Below the pieces are notes generated by a model, which saw nothing but the letters and a program-made list of their open reading frames with translations, searched no databases and had not been told where the DNA came from. Shown here one piece after another: positions 4,961-13,332 of a DNA stretch of 13,332 nt. Position 1 is the stretch's first letter. Each line of letters begins with the position of its first letter. The position numbers and the translations under genes were made by a program. Source of the stretch: Cloacimonetes bacterium UBA6081 (GTDB lineage: Bacteria > Cloacimonadota > Cloacimonadia > Cloacimonadales > Cloacimonadaceae); the NCBI GenBank assembly GCA_002428685.1, contig DIXL01000031.1, forward strand, positions 6,404 through 19,735, read 5' to 3'.

Positions 4961-5770
4961 ATGCTTACCATTGACTGGAAAGAACGGCTGAATATGGATA
5001 CTGCGGATTATATAGCAAAAAAGCTACCCAAGAGTGATTTTGATTTTGAGATCATCTTCAACGCTTATCCCGAAAGGGTCAATGGCAAAATACCTGCCGA
5101 AGTAATCTATCATGTGGCAAGTTATTTATTGCAACTTATCGGCAAGAAGCATGAAGACTATCTGCCCTTTTACCGCGCCCTTTGGAACAAAAAAGGCGAT
5201 TATGGCAAACTGGCCTTTTCTCAGATTATCAGTAAGCTGCTGAACAAGAAACCGGCAGTGTATATGCCCCTTTTGGACGAGGCTTTAAACAGTGCAAGCA
5301 GCACCGAGATTGCTGCCATATTTGATAAAGTTATGCTGCCTCTACTGCGTAAATATCCTGAAAAATACCTGGATAAAGCCTATCAATACAGCGGCAGTCC
5401 CAAGGCAGACCTACGCAAAAACGGTCTGCATCTGCTGGTGAAACTGCTAAAAAAACGGGAAGATTTGATACCTACCATTATGGAGCATTTTTCGCATCAA
5501 TGGGTATATCCCTTGGGAGACACCATGCCAAATCATGTTTTGATGCTGAAAGCAGTGGCAAAGCAAAATCCGGAATACTATTTAAAAGTGTGGCAGGAAT
5601 ATGGCCAAAGCCGCGACCCGCAGATTGTGGAATTGCTGTGTGCCACCGTTACGGAATATTTGCCCGAAATTGAACCCCCGATTGAGTTGTGGTGCAAAAG
5701 CGGAAATGCCCGTTTGAAAAAAGCTGCCACTACTGCCCACAAAATCCTGCTGAAAAAGAAAGGTGCATAG
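4961..5770 (+). CDS. Helical-repeat (HEAT/ARM-like) protein, function unknown
   Basis: This 269-aa protein is almost entirely amphipathic helix pairs, such as EVIYHVASYLLQLIGKK, IAAIFDKVMLPLLRKYPEKY and LRKNGLHLLVKLLKKREDL. That arrangement suggests an alpha-solenoid like HEAT or ARM repeats, used for binding proteins or nucleic acid. No catalytic motif, signal peptide or membrane segment is visible, and the C-terminus is strongly basic (ILLKKKGA). AGGAG (4950-4954) supports the ATG at 4961; an in-frame ATG at 4994 has no comparable site. It is followed after 6 bp by greA, whose ribosome binding site overlaps this gene's stop codon, so the two are probably translationally coupled. The fold is inferred from composition only. 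Confidence 0.8.
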   Translation: MLTIDWKERLNMDTADYIAKKLPKSDFDFEIIFNAYPERVNGKIPAEVIYHVASYLLQLIGKKHEDYLPFYRALWNKKGDYGKLAFSQIISKLLNKKPAVYMPLLDEALNSASSTEIAAIFDKVMLPLLRKYPEKYLDKAYQYSGSPKADLRKNGLHLLVKLLKKREDLIPTIMEHFSHQWVYPLGDTMPNHVLMLKAVAKQNPEYYLKVWQEYGQSRDPQIVELLCATVTEYLPEIEPPIELWCKSGNARLKKAATTAHKILLKKKGA

Positions 5771-5776
5771 GGAGTT

Positions 5777-6256
5777 ATGGATTTAAGCCTGTTCATTACC
5801 AAGCCCGGAATGGAAAAGCTGCAACAGCGCATCAATGATTTGATGAACGAACGCCCGGAAGTGATAAGAGCTGTTGCCATAGCCCGTGAATTTGGAGACC
5901 TTAGCGAAAATGCAGAATACAAAGCAGCCAAGGAGCGTCAACGCTATATTGATGGAGAAATTGACCATCTGCGCCGTCGCTCTGCCGTTTTGAAAGTGAT
6001 TGATACCAGCAGCTTTCCCAAGGATATGGTTCGTTTTGGCAGCTATTGTGTTGCAGACGACGTCAGTAATGATGAACGTCTTTGCTACCATGTGGTAGGT
6101 GCAGAAGAACTGAATTTCAGTCATGAGGAAGGCGTTTTAGCCGTATCGGTGGTTTCTCCCATAGGTAAATCGCTGTTAGGCAAAAAAGTGGACGAAATTG
6201 CAGTGGTGCGAGCTCCTATGGGCGAAAGAAATTTGAAAATAATCGAAATTAAATAA
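5777..6256 (+). CDS. greA: Transcription elongation factor GreA
   Basis: This 159-aa cytoplasmic factor enters the RNA polymerase secondary channel and stimulates cleavage of backtracked transcripts. The N-terminal coiled coil (residues 8-75) carries the acidic tip motif REFGDLSENAEY (37-48), with D41 and E44 at the positions that coordinate the second magnesium ion. The C-terminal FKBP-like domain ends with VVSPIGKSLLGKKVDEIAVV. LSENAEY favours GreA over GreB. Length is normal. AGGGAG (5769-5774) overlaps the upstream stop codon. Its place between a solenoid protein and a peptidase looks like general housekeeping rather than a dedicated pathway. Confidence 0.95.
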   Translation: MDLSLFITKPGMEKLQQRINDLMNERPEVIRAVAIAREFGDLSENAEYKAAKERQRYIDGEIDHLRRRSAVLKVIDTSSFPKDMVRFGSYCVADDVSNDERLCYHVVGAEELNFSHEEGVLAVSVVSPIGKSLLGKKVDEIAVVRAPMGERNLKIIEIK

Positions 6257-6268
6257 AATGGAGAATCC

Positions 6269-7681
6269 ATGAAAAAATCCGAGACCAAAAAGAACGCTCT
6301 GGTTTATGAGCGTAAAAACTTCTGGAAAGATGCTCCGGCTGAAGAGCAAAAACAAGCCTTTGCTTATGCCGAGCCCTATAAGGAGTTTTTAAATGTGGCA
6401 AAAACCGTTCGAGAAACAATCGCCTACACCGAAAACATCCTGAAAAAACACAAATTCAGTGCCGTCGGTAAAAAAGGCAGCAACAAGGTTTATACTATCT
6501 TTCGCGGCAAAACCATGGCTATAGCTGTCCTCGGCAGCGAACCTGTTTGCAACGGCGTAAACATGGTGGCAGCTCACATAGACGCTCCCAGAGTGGATTT
6601 GAAACAGAATCCTCTGTATGAAGACAGCACCAGCCCCCTGGCTTGCATGCGCACTCATTATTATGGCGGCATCAAAAAATACCAATGGGTTTCCACCCCC
6701 TTGGCACTACATGGCATAATTATCAAATCTGATGGCAGCAAACTGCTGATCAGCATTGGTGAAAAGGACAGTGAGCCTGTATTCATTATTCCTGATTTGC
6801 TACCCCACCTGGCACGTAAAGAGCAATATGCTAAAAATATGGCAGATGCGGTGGACGCCAGCAAGATGAATCTGATTTTTTCCGGTATGCAAGCTCCAGA
6901 TGGAGACGAAAAAGAAGCCATAAAGGCTTATGCATTAAAGCTTTTGAACGATAAATACGGCATTTCAGAACACGACTTTCTATCTGCCGAATTGGAACTG
7001 GTTCCTGCCATCAAGGCCAGGGACGCAGGTTTTGATAGCAGCATGGTGGTGGGTTATGGCCAGGACGATCGCATTTGTGCATATACCGGCCTAACTGCAA
7101 TGCTGGATAGCATTTCCGCCAAACCAAAGCGCACCATGGTTATCTACTTTTCTGATAAGGAAGAAGTTGGCAGCCAAGGCAATACCGGTGCGAACAGTAT
7201 GTTTATAAAAGACTTTATTGGCAGCCTCCTGGCTCATAATGGCGAAGATGCCGGCAGCGCAAATCTGCGTAAAACATTTATGAATTCGCAAATCCTTAGC
7301 GCGGATGTTACTGCTGCTATAGACCCCAATTATCCAAGTGTGCATGAAAAACAAAATGCTGTGCTGTTTAACTATGGCATAGGCGTTTCAAAATTCACAG
7401 GTAGTGGCGGCAAATATGGTTGCAACGATGCCAATGCCGAATTTATTGCCAAAGTATTGGGCATTTTCAACCAAGCCAAAGTGTTTTGGCAATCCGGAGA
7501 GCTGGGTAAAGTGGATGAAGGTGGTGGTGGAACCATTGCCTACATTTTGGCCAATCTTGGTGCCGAAGTTTTGGATTGCGGAGTTGGCCTGATGGGCATG
7601 CACTCGTTATACGAGCTGTGTTCAAAGGCCGATTTGTATTCCACTTATCTTGGTTACAAGGTATTTTTACAAGCTAAATAG
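6269..7681 (+). CDS. M18 family aminopeptidase
   Basis: This 470-aa zinc aminopeptidase removes N-terminal amino acids from peptides in the cytoplasm, and belongs with the M18 (aspartyl/aminopeptidase I) enzymes. Expected metal ligands are visible: H103 in AAHIDAPRVDLKQNP, D266 or D267 in GYGQDDRICAYTGL, E298/E299 in DKEEVGS (one being the general base), D346 in SADVTAAIDPNYPS and H445 in MGMHSLYE. The insertion between H103 and D266 fits the M18 dimerisation domain. TGGAG (6259-6263) lies 5 nt before the start. It is separated from greA by 12 bp and abuts the next gene. It suits an organism living on peptides and amino acids, which is inference. Confidence 0.93.
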   Translation: MKKSETKKNALVYERKNFWKDAPAEEQKQAFAYAEPYKEFLNVAKTVRETIAYTENILKKHKFSAVGKKGSNKVYTIFRGKTMAIAVLGSEPVCNGVNMVAAHIDAPRVDLKQNPLYEDSTSPLACMRTHYYGGIKKYQWVSTPLALHGIIIKSDGSKLLISIGEKDSEPVFIIPDLLPHLARKEQYAKNMADAVDASKMNLIFSGMQAPDGDEKEAIKAYALKLLNDKYGISEHDFLSAELELVPAIKARDAGFDSSMVVGYGQDDRICAYTGLTAMLDSISAKPKRTMVIYFSDKEEVGSQGNTGANSMFIKDFIGSLLAHNGEDAGSANLRKTFMNSQILSADVTAAIDPNYPSVHEKQNAVLFNYGIGVSKFTGSGGKYGCNDANAEFIAKVLGIFNQAKVFWQSGELGKVDEGGGGTIAYILANLGAEVLDCGVGLMGMHSLYELCSKADLYSTYLGYKVFLQAK

Positions 7682-8251
7682 ATGATTAAATACCTGCTGC
7701 CGGTCTGGATTTTACTATGCTATGCCTTGCCCTTAAGCGCAGTTCAGGCTACTCATGAAGCCGAGATTGTGGCTTATGCCATAGCCGCAGAGATTCAGAC
7801 CGGACAGCCGGTATTTCTAAACCTGCAATGTGGGGATTGGACTCCTGCCTTAATGCAGCAGTTAACCCATATCCTGGTGAACCAAAACGTGGATCTAAGG
7901 CTCGATAAAAGCAGCACTGAAGATTCCGAAGCGAGTAATAATATGCCAAACCTGACAGAATATAGCTTGGACTCTGCTCTTTTGGTGCAGGTGAACCTGA
8001 ATTTGAAATGGCAGGAAAAAGTGCAGCGGAATTTCTTTTCCTACCACAGCGAGCGAAGCCCGGTATTCAGCTTTGAAACAAGGCAGATTCAGCTTCCCCA
8101 ACAAAAAGTGCTTAAAATTAGCACTTACGATTTTATCCGTCCCAGTTCTGTGGATGCCGAGGTTTCTCGCCTTCGTTTACGCTGGTTTGAACCGTTGGTG
8201 GCAGGAGCAGCAATTGCTTCCATGGTTTTTCTGCTCTGGAATTTTGATTAA
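7682..8251 (+). CDS. Unknown exported protein with C-terminal membrane anchor
   Basis: I do not recognise this 189-aa protein. It starts with a probable signal peptide (LLPVWILLCYALPLSAVQA, cleavage near residue 23) and ends with one hydrophobic segment (PLVAGAAIASMVFLLWNF, about 171-188). Between them lies a domain of about 145 residues facing the periplasm if the model is right. The ATG directly follows the aminopeptidase stop without a clear ribosome binding site, which suggests translational coupling. The BamD-like lipoprotein follows 11 bp later, so a cell-envelope role is plausible. No catalytic motif is visible. Confidence 0.75.
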   Translation: MIKYLLPVWILLCYALPLSAVQATHEAEIVAYAIAAEIQTGQPVFLNLQCGDWTPALMQQLTHILVNQNVDLRLDKSSTEDSEASNNMPNLTEYSLDSALLVQVNLNLKWQEKVQRNFFSYHSERSPVFSFETRQIQLPQQKVLKISTYDFIRPSSVDAEVSRLRLRWFEPLVAGAAIASMVFLLWNFD

Positions 8252-8262
8252 AGGAAACATAC

Positions 8263-8985
8263 ATGCGTCGTTACATACTTTTCGCCCTCTTGATTATCCT
8301 AACCTTATCTGCTTGTAGCAAAAACAAAACAACGCTCTCCACTGAAGCCAGATTAAAAGCTGCTGATGAGCTGTTTTCCAAGCATAAATATGCCCGTGCC
8401 GCAATTTTATACGATGAGATTTCCTTTGAACGCAAATCTGCGGCAACCGCATATGCTACCCTGAAAGTGGCAGAATGCTATTTTGCCATGAACAAGTTTT
8501 CGGATGCCCGCACCCGATATGAGCAGTTTATTGCCTCTTTCCCCGATCATGCGGATGTTAATACAGCCTATTACAAGGTGGGAGAATGTCTGTTTGAGGA
8601 ATCACTCCCTTCCCAATATGACCAGACTGATACTATAAACTGCATTGAGGCATTCAGCCTGTTTATAGAAAAATTTCCCAGCGATGAACGCTATGCCAAG
8701 GCCCTGGAATTTATCCGCAAAGCCCAGTATAAAATATTGGAAAAAACATATCAGAACGGCTACATCCATTATAAGATGAAGGACTACAGTGCTGCCTTGA
8801 TGTATTTTGACGAAATAATCGTGCTCGGAAACGAAGATGCCCTGGATAGGATGTCGTTGTATTATTCTGCCAAGTTGCATTTACGCCAAAAGAATGAAGC
8901 AAAGGCCAAAGCCAGCTACGATTTATTACATAGCCGCTATCCCAATAGCAAAGAGGCCAGAAAGCTCTCTAACAAGTTTGATTAA
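8263..8985 (+). CDS. bamD: BamD-like outer-membrane assembly lipoprotein (TPR)
   Basis: This 240-aa protein has a lipoprotein signal with lipobox LSAC and acylated C18, and then tetratricopeptide-like helices. Repeats are visible around ADELFSKHKYARAAILYDEI (35-53), AECYFAMNKFSDARTRYEQF (70-89), AYYKVGECLF (102-111) and NGYIHYKMKDYSAALMYFDE (165-184). The stretch YDQTDTINCIEAFSLFIEKF (119-138) matches the BamD pattern DQ..T..AI..F..F....P. BamD is the essential partner of BamA in inserting outer-membrane beta-barrel proteins, so the organism is a diderm. AAGGA (8251-8255) overlaps the previous stop. Another TPR lipoprotein of the same superfamily is the main alternative. Confidence 0.85.
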   Translation: MRRYILFALLIILTLSACSKNKTTLSTEARLKAADELFSKHKYARAAILYDEISFERKSAATAYATLKVAECYFAMNKFSDARTRYEQFIASFPDHADVNTAYYKVGECLFEESLPSQYDQTDTINCIEAFSLFIEKFPSDERYAKALEFIRKAQYKILEKTYQNGYIHYKMKDYSAALMYFDEIIVLGNEDALDRMSLYYSAKLHLRQKNEAKAKASYDLLHSRYPNSKEARKLSNKFD

Positions 8986-9597
8986 ATGACGCTGATTAAC
9001 CACGGGGAATTGGATGGCGTTACTGCTATTTTAGGTGGAAGCTTTGATCCTATTCACTTGGGACACTTGCATATAGCTAAACAGATAATCACTCGGAGCT
9101 TAGTGGCAAAAGTGCTGTTTATGCCCAATGGAAAGCACAATTTTAAACAAGAAACAGTCCTGCTAAAATTCAGCGATCGGCTGGGTCTGATTAAAGAGGC
9201 AATTTCCTCTGAACCGCGCTTTGATGTGTCCACAGAAGATAAGGGTGGAACAGGTTTTACATCCGATCTGATGTTAAAACTGCAACGTAAAAAACCGGAC
9301 ACCCGCTATGTTTTTGTAATTGGTAGCGACAACCTTGGCACCTTGCAGCACTGGCATAACTTTGCCTGGCTTCAAAAACACACTCACTTTCTGATCTTGC
9401 CGCGTCCTGGTTATCAGCTTGATTTGGAAATGGTTGCTAACATCAAAGCAAGTATATTACAGATTGAGCTTTCGCCAGTTTCCTCTTCTGATATCAGGGC
9501 TAAGATAGCACTCGGAGAAAGCATCCAAGGCTTGGTGCCAGAAAATCTGGAGAAGAGAATCGTTCAGCTTTATACAAGCACTAATTTGCAACCCTAA
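8986..9597 (+). CDS. nadD: Nicotinate-nucleotide adenylyltransferase
   Basis: This 203-aa enzyme joins ATP and nicotinate mononucleotide to make deamido-NAD in NAD synthesis. The ATP-binding motif GGSFDPIHLGH is at 17-27, IGSDNL at 112-117 with the W of LQHW nearby, and the C-terminal SSSDIR (166-171) corresponds to the ISST.IR motif. The ATG follows the bamD stop directly and no good ribosome binding site is seen, so translation is probably coupled. The 16 residues before the nucleotide motif are longer than usual, and a TTG at 9010 with GGGGAA before it is an alternative start. It is the last gene of this run. Confidence 0.93.
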   Translation: MTLINHGELDGVTAILGGSFDPIHLGHLHIAKQIITRSLVAKVLFMPNGKHNFKQETVLLKFSDRLGLIKEAISSEPRFDVSTEDKGGTGFTSDLMLKLQRKKPDTRYVFVIGSDNLGTLQHWHNFAWLQKHTHFLILPRPGYQLDLEMVANIKASILQIELSPVSSSDIRAKIALGESIQGLVPENLEKRIVQLYTSTNLQP

Positions 9598-9733
9598 GCA
9601 CCTAAGCTACATAATTCCCAAGTATATATCAGGCAGTTTACACAAAAGAACCTTCGAAATTACTGTCTTTTTCAATTGACAGAATTTGTGTGATATAGCT
9701 TTAGTGATCGAACTATGAACAAAGGATGGACGC
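9598..9733 (+). promoter_or_regulatory. Upstream region of the SNF2 helicase gene
   Basis: A perfect TTGACA lies at 9676-9681 but no good -10 follows at 16-18 bp; TATAGC (9694) and TAGCTT (9696) are too close. Two inverted repeats are visible: ACACAAA (9640-9646) with TTTGTGT (9685-9691), and CTGTC (9663-9667) with GACAG (9678-9682). They suggest regulation of the helicase gene, without identifying a regulator. AAAGGA (9721-9726) is its ribosome binding site. Confidence 0.4.
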
Positions 9734-12700
9734 ATGGCGCGGCTATTTGCAAAAGACTATCACGACAAATCCACCAGTTGGTATTTCAATCATGCCGTTA
9801 TTGCTTTGGAAAATGGCGACTTATGGTATTGGAAATCTCGCAATGAAGAGGGACATTACCAGCTAAGGTTCTTTCCGGTCCCCGAAAAGCGGGAATACTT
9901 TTCTGAGCATTTAGACGTAGTATTTGATCCTATTAGCGGACTTGTGATCTCGCATGATTGTTCCCAGTGCCACGCTGACGACAATTGCCGCCATTATCTG
10001 TCTGTCCTACGTTATGGATACCTGTTTATCAGCACGGGAGTGTTTGAGCAGGAAGTGGTGGAAACCTGCGATGGCAATGCTCTTAGCGGAAATGAAGTCT
10101 GGTTGGAAATTGCGCGTTCAGCTCGGATTTATTTGGAAGGCGTTTATAATCCCGAAACCGATAAAATCCGCTTTTATCACTCCGAATTTGCTCCGTTAGA
10201 TCCAGTCTTGATAGGGAAAGTGTCCATAGAGGAGGTTCCCGAAGGAACCAGCAAACGCAAGTTAGATAATTATTTAGCCAATCTGAATGTGTTTTGGGAT
10301 GCGGAACTTAAATTGTTCCAATTCTTAAATATCAATCGCGCCGCCTACAGCTCCAAGGGGGCGTTTTGGTCGCTGTATAAAAAGGATTTTGCTGGGGCCT
10401 TGTCTTTAATGAAGGCTTGCCGTTCACGCTTTGTGATAAAAGAAAGTGGTGAATCTCTAAGTTTCTCGGCAACGCCTTATCCGCTTAGCTTGCGCATAGA
10501 GCCTTCCGGAGCCAAGCATTTCAGCCTGCGGGCGGTGATTGTGGATGAGCTTTCCGCCTGGTTTGCAGGACATCCTACCTGGATGTTTTTCCGCAATCGC
10601 ATCTCCTGGGTAAACCTGCCATTGCGAAACGAGATCGTAGATGCCGTTTTTGGGCATGGCCAGGTGTTAAGACCACGCGATTTGGTTTATTATCGCAGCA
10701 TTGTTCATCGTGAACTCCATGAACAAGATATATATCTGGATTTTGATGAAAGCATTATGCTGCCGGAAATCATTTCGGAACCACCAGTTAAGCGTCTGCA
10801 TTTAAAGAAAATGGGCGATAAGGTGCTGGTAGGTGGAAGCTTGGTGTTTAATAACGATAAGGAAATTCCCCTTTCAGCGGTGCGTTTTCGTAAACCCTTG
10901 GTGCACTGCAAATACCATTCTCCTGATCAGGATGGCGAAGCATGGTTTCATTTGAACCCAAGTCTTTTTGAACAAATCAATAGACTTCTGGCCAGGCTAC
11001 CGGAACCCGAAATGAACCGCCTGGAGCAACATGCAGAATTGGTTTTTGGAGGCGGGGCCAAGCTGAAGCTGTTGCGCGCTGCAATTTTTGAACTAAGTGA
11101 TGATGACTGGGACATCAAGATCGATAACGAACTGAAATCAGACTTCATTGCCAAAATTCCTTTGCAGGTAGATTTTACTGCCCGTCGGGGAGATGATATT
11201 GACTGGTTTACCTATGAAATTCGCTATCATTATCAAGACCTTAGCTTCAGCCATGAAGAGTTGCGTAAATTTTTCCGCAGCAAAGAAGAGTTTTTGCACA
11301 CCAACGATGGGCGGATTGTATTTATCAGCAATCCCCAGGTTTTTCACCAAGTGGAGGCGTTGATTGGGCAAAGCGAACTAAAAGCAGATAGTGTGTATCG
11401 TGCCAGAATGATGAATCTGCCATATTACTTGCGCCTGCGTGAAGAAAATCCCGCTTTCAGGTTACGTGGCGATGAATGGCTGGAGGGCTTGTTTGGCTCG
11501 CTCTTAAGCCGCAAACTAAGCTCTCCTGATAACTTGCCTTTGTATCTGCAAACCGTGCTGCGTGGCTATCAAAAAGCTGGAGTGGCATGGATTAAGATGC
11601 TGGCTTATTATCATCTAAATGGTATTCTTGCCGATGAAATGGGCTTGGGGAAAACCATTCAGGCCCTTTCAGCAATATTAACCACTGGCGAAGGGCATGT
11701 TTCATTGGTTATTTGTCCCAAAACCCTGCTCTATAACTGGGCAGCAGAGATAGATAAATTTCACACAAACATCCCTTTTGCAGTTGTGGAAGGTGATAAA
11801 GCCTCCCGCAGTCAGATTTTGGCCAACCCCAATGTCAGGCTGTTTATCATGAGTTACTCCATGGTTTTGGGGGATATCGCCATGCTAAAAAACATTGAAT
11901 TTGAATGGTTGGTGCTGGACGAGGCGCAAAACATTAAAAACGTATCTGCACAACGAACCGCAGCCATAAAAAAGCTGAAGTCCATTCATCGTCTGGCTTT
12001 ATCGGGGACGCCTGTAGAAAACAACCTTACCGAATTGTGGTCGATTTTTGATTTCCTCAATCCCGGATATTTAGGAACACTAAATAAATTCAAACAAAAC
12101 TACTTACCCGCAGAGGGGGAAAACGAGGCAAGGCTTTCTTTAAAACGCATGGCTACACCATTCTTGTTGCGCCGGATTAAGAAAGAAGTCCTGTTGGAAC
12201 TACCGGATAAACAAGAACAGATTTCCTGGTGCAAACTGAATACCGTGCAGGAAAAACTCTATCTCCAAATTTTGGATATGGTGCAAAAAAAGTTGCTGCC
12301 CACAGGATCAGAAGTTCCAAGTTATGTGCATATACTGGCAGCACTTACAAAGCTCCGTCAGGTGTGCAATCACCCTCATCTGGCCAATGCGGATGTTTTG
12401 CCCGAACTGGAAGCTTCCAGCAAACTGGAACAGCTTGTGGAGCTGGTAACAGAAGCCACAAACGCAGGGCATAAAGTGCTGGTATTTAGTCAGTTTGTGC
12501 AGATGCTGGCCATAATGCGCAAGATCTTTGATGGCCTTGAGATGCCCTATAGCTATCTTGATGGTCAAACCAAAGATAGAGTTACGCCGGTTAACCGCTT
12601 TGAACGTGATCCGGCCATCAAGCTTTTCCTGATCAGCCTTAAGACGGGGGGAGTGGGGTTAAATCTCACCGCTGCGGATACGGTTATTCTCTTTGATCCC

Positions 12701-12955
12701 TGGTGGAATCCTATGGTGGAAAATCAGGCTATCGACCGCACTCATCGCATTGGGCAAACCAATAAGGTGCAAGTATTTAGATTGATTGCCAAGGGAACCG
12801 TAGAAGAGAAAATCCTGGCTTTGCAAGAGGCTAAACGCGATCTCTTTCAGTCTGTAATTGAGGGTGGACAAGGTGTGTTGAAAACGATGGATATAAAAGA
12901 TATTAAACAATTGTTTAGCTACGAAAAGCAGGTGGTAGGCAAACTTGAGGAATGA
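9734..12955 (+). CDS. SNF2-family DEAD-like helicase/ATPase
   Basis: This 1073-aa protein is an ATP-driven double-stranded DNA translocase of the bacterial SNF2 type. Helicase motifs lie in the C-terminal half: Walker A DEMGLGKT (634-641), Walker B DEAQ (729-732), motif III SGTP (757-760), motif V TGGVGLNL (971-978) and motif VI DRTHRIGQ (1001-1008). The N-terminal 550 residues lack known enzymatic motifs. A cluster C76, C79, H80, C85, H87 (DCSQCHADDNCRH) resembles a SWIM-type zinc finger, which often accompanies bacterial SNF2 proteins, but its first pair is spaced CxxC rather than CxC. The length is typical and the frame is unbroken. It stands alone behind its own upstream region. Probable roles are DNA repair or RNA polymerase remodelling; no restriction or phage-defence partner genes are in view. 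Confidence 0.93.
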   Translation: MARLFAKDYHDKSTSWYFNHAVIALENGDLWYWKSRNEEGHYQLRFFPVPEKREYFSEHLDVVFDPISGLVISHDCSQCHADDNCRHYLSVLRYGYLFISTGVFEQEVVETCDGNALSGNEVWLEIARSARIYLEGVYNPETDKIRFYHSEFAPLDPVLIGKVSIEEVPEGTSKRKLDNYLANLNVFWDAELKLFQFLNINRAAYSSKGAFWSLYKKDFAGALSLMKACRSRFVIKESGESLSFSATPYPLSLRIEPSGAKHFSLRAVIVDELSAWFAGHPTWMFFRNRISWVNLPLRNEIVDAVFGHGQVLRPRDLVYYRSIVHRELHEQDIYLDFDESIMLPEIISEPPVKRLHLKKMGDKVLVGGSLVFNNDKEIPLSAVRFRKPLVHCKYHSPDQDGEAWFHLNPSLFEQINRLLARLPEPEMNRLEQHAELVFGGGAKLKLLRAAIFELSDDDWDIKIDNELKSDFIAKIPLQVDFTARRGDDIDWFTYEIRYHYQDLSFSHEELRKFFRSKEEFLHTNDGRIVFISNPQVFHQVEALIGQSELKADSVYRARMMNLPYYLRLREENPAFRLRGDEWLEGLFGSLLSRKLSSPDNLPLYLQTVLRGYQKAGVAWIKMLAYYHLNGILADEMGLGKTIQALSAILTTGEGHVSLVICPKTLLYNWAAEIDKFHTNIPFAVVEGDKASRSQILANPNVRLFIMSYSMVLGDIAMLKNIEFEWLVLDEAQNIKNVSAQRTAAIKKLKSIHRLALSGTPVENNLTELWSIFDFLNPGYLGTLNKFKQNYLPAEGENEARLSLKRMATPFLLRRIKKEVLLELPDKQEQISWCKLNTVQEKLYLQILDMVQKKLLPTGSEVPSYVHILAALTKLRQVCNHPHLANADVLPELEASSKLEQLVELVTEATNAGHKVLVFSQFVQMLAIMRKIFDGLEMPYSYLDGQTKDRVTPVNRFERDPAIKLFLISLKTGGVGLNLTAADTVILFDPWWNPMVENQAIDRTHRIGQTNKVQVFRLIAKGTVEEKILALQEAKRDLFQSVIEGGQGVLKTMDIKDIKQLFSYEKQVVGKLEE

Positions 12956-13332
12956 CAAATTAAGAGTTTTGCTTCGCAAGTCTGAGAAAGTAGCGTTTTG
13001 GAGTGAAAATAGGGAATCTCCTGTAGTATTTTTTTTAAACACAGAGAAAAGCAGAGAAAAGCAGAGGAATAAAAAAGCAAAAAGTTGATATTAACAGAGA
13101 GCAAATGAGGAAAAAAAGAATTAAGAATAGAACACAGATAACTGGATCAAACTGGGTTTTCTAGATTTTCTAATGGAATCCTGATAACCTGATCGACCTG
13201 GTTTTTATATCAGAACGCAGATAACGGGATAGACAGGATTAACGGGATTTTGATGGAACGCGGAACGCAGATTATTATGATTCACATGGTTTTATTTCTC
13301 TCTTTTACTCTTTTACTCTTTGTGAAAAAGCT
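12956..13332. repeat. Intergenic region with degenerate short repeats
   Basis: No gene is seen here. Three 10-bp units related to gcagagaaaa occupy 13041-13070. A longer motif appears as aacacagataactggat (13131-13147) and aacgcagataacgggat (13214-13230), which agree at 15 of 17 bases, with a third short copy aacgcagat at 13264-13272. The pattern is like the diffuse noncoding repeats found between genes in several bacterial phyla. A run of Ts at 13029-13036 could help end transcription of the helicase gene, but no convincing stem precedes it. Confidence 0.55.

Noticed and set aside
9734..12955. Phage-defence system built on the SNF2 helicase
   Set aside because: No nuclease, methylase or other defence partner lies beside it in the window, and its neighbours are housekeeping genes.
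12659..13104. Minus-strand frames overlapping the end of the helicase gene
   Set aside because: They are shadows of the helicase coding frame with no start signals or recognisable domains.

Overview
The window comes from a diderm bacterium of moderate GC content. The gene set (a BamD-like lipoprotein, M18 aminopeptidase, GreA, NadD and HU followed by a tiny Bacteroidota-type basic COX24-like protein) points to the Bacteroidota/FCB side of the tree. A Cloacimonadota-like amino-acid fermenter is my best guess, but this comes from gene style only and was not confirmed by any search.

Layout. Positions 1-610 hold a tandem hairpin repeat, a promoter, an inverted-repeat leader and a cysteine-rich DUF3795 protein, ending in a hairpin between convergent genes. 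Positions 611-1104 are a minus-strand unit: a -35 box, the HU-family DNA-binding protein, then a 29-codon basic ribosomal-type gene. Positions 1105-1405 carry no convincing gene. An unrecognised 211-aa protein (1406-2041) and a YqhD/BdhA-type iron alcohol dehydrogenase with its own good promoter (2125-3267) follow.

Positions 3287-4860 are the most interesting part. They hold an intact REP-associated Y1 (HUH) transposase gene surrounded by a hierarchy of repeats. A 187-bp element with 16-bp terminal inverted repeats and nested internal stems occurs three times at exactly the same length. Directly repeated 17-bp units flank it, and a 49-bp left-end fragment is present in tandem. The second and third copies carry only the first 14 or 22 codons of the transposase gene, so they look like deletion derivatives lying in tandem behind the parent.

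Positions 4961-9597 form a tightly spaced plus-strand gene run: a helical-repeat protein, greA, M18 aminopeptidase, an unknown membrane-anchored protein, a BamD-like lipoprotein and nadD. This is housekeeping: transcript rescue, peptide breakdown, outer-membrane assembly and NAD synthesis. Positions 9734-12955 encode a 1073-aa SNF2-family helicase with a zinc-finger-like cluster near its N-terminus. The last 377 bases hold no gene, only degenerate short repeats.

No tRNA, rRNA, CRISPR array or known riboswitch was seen.
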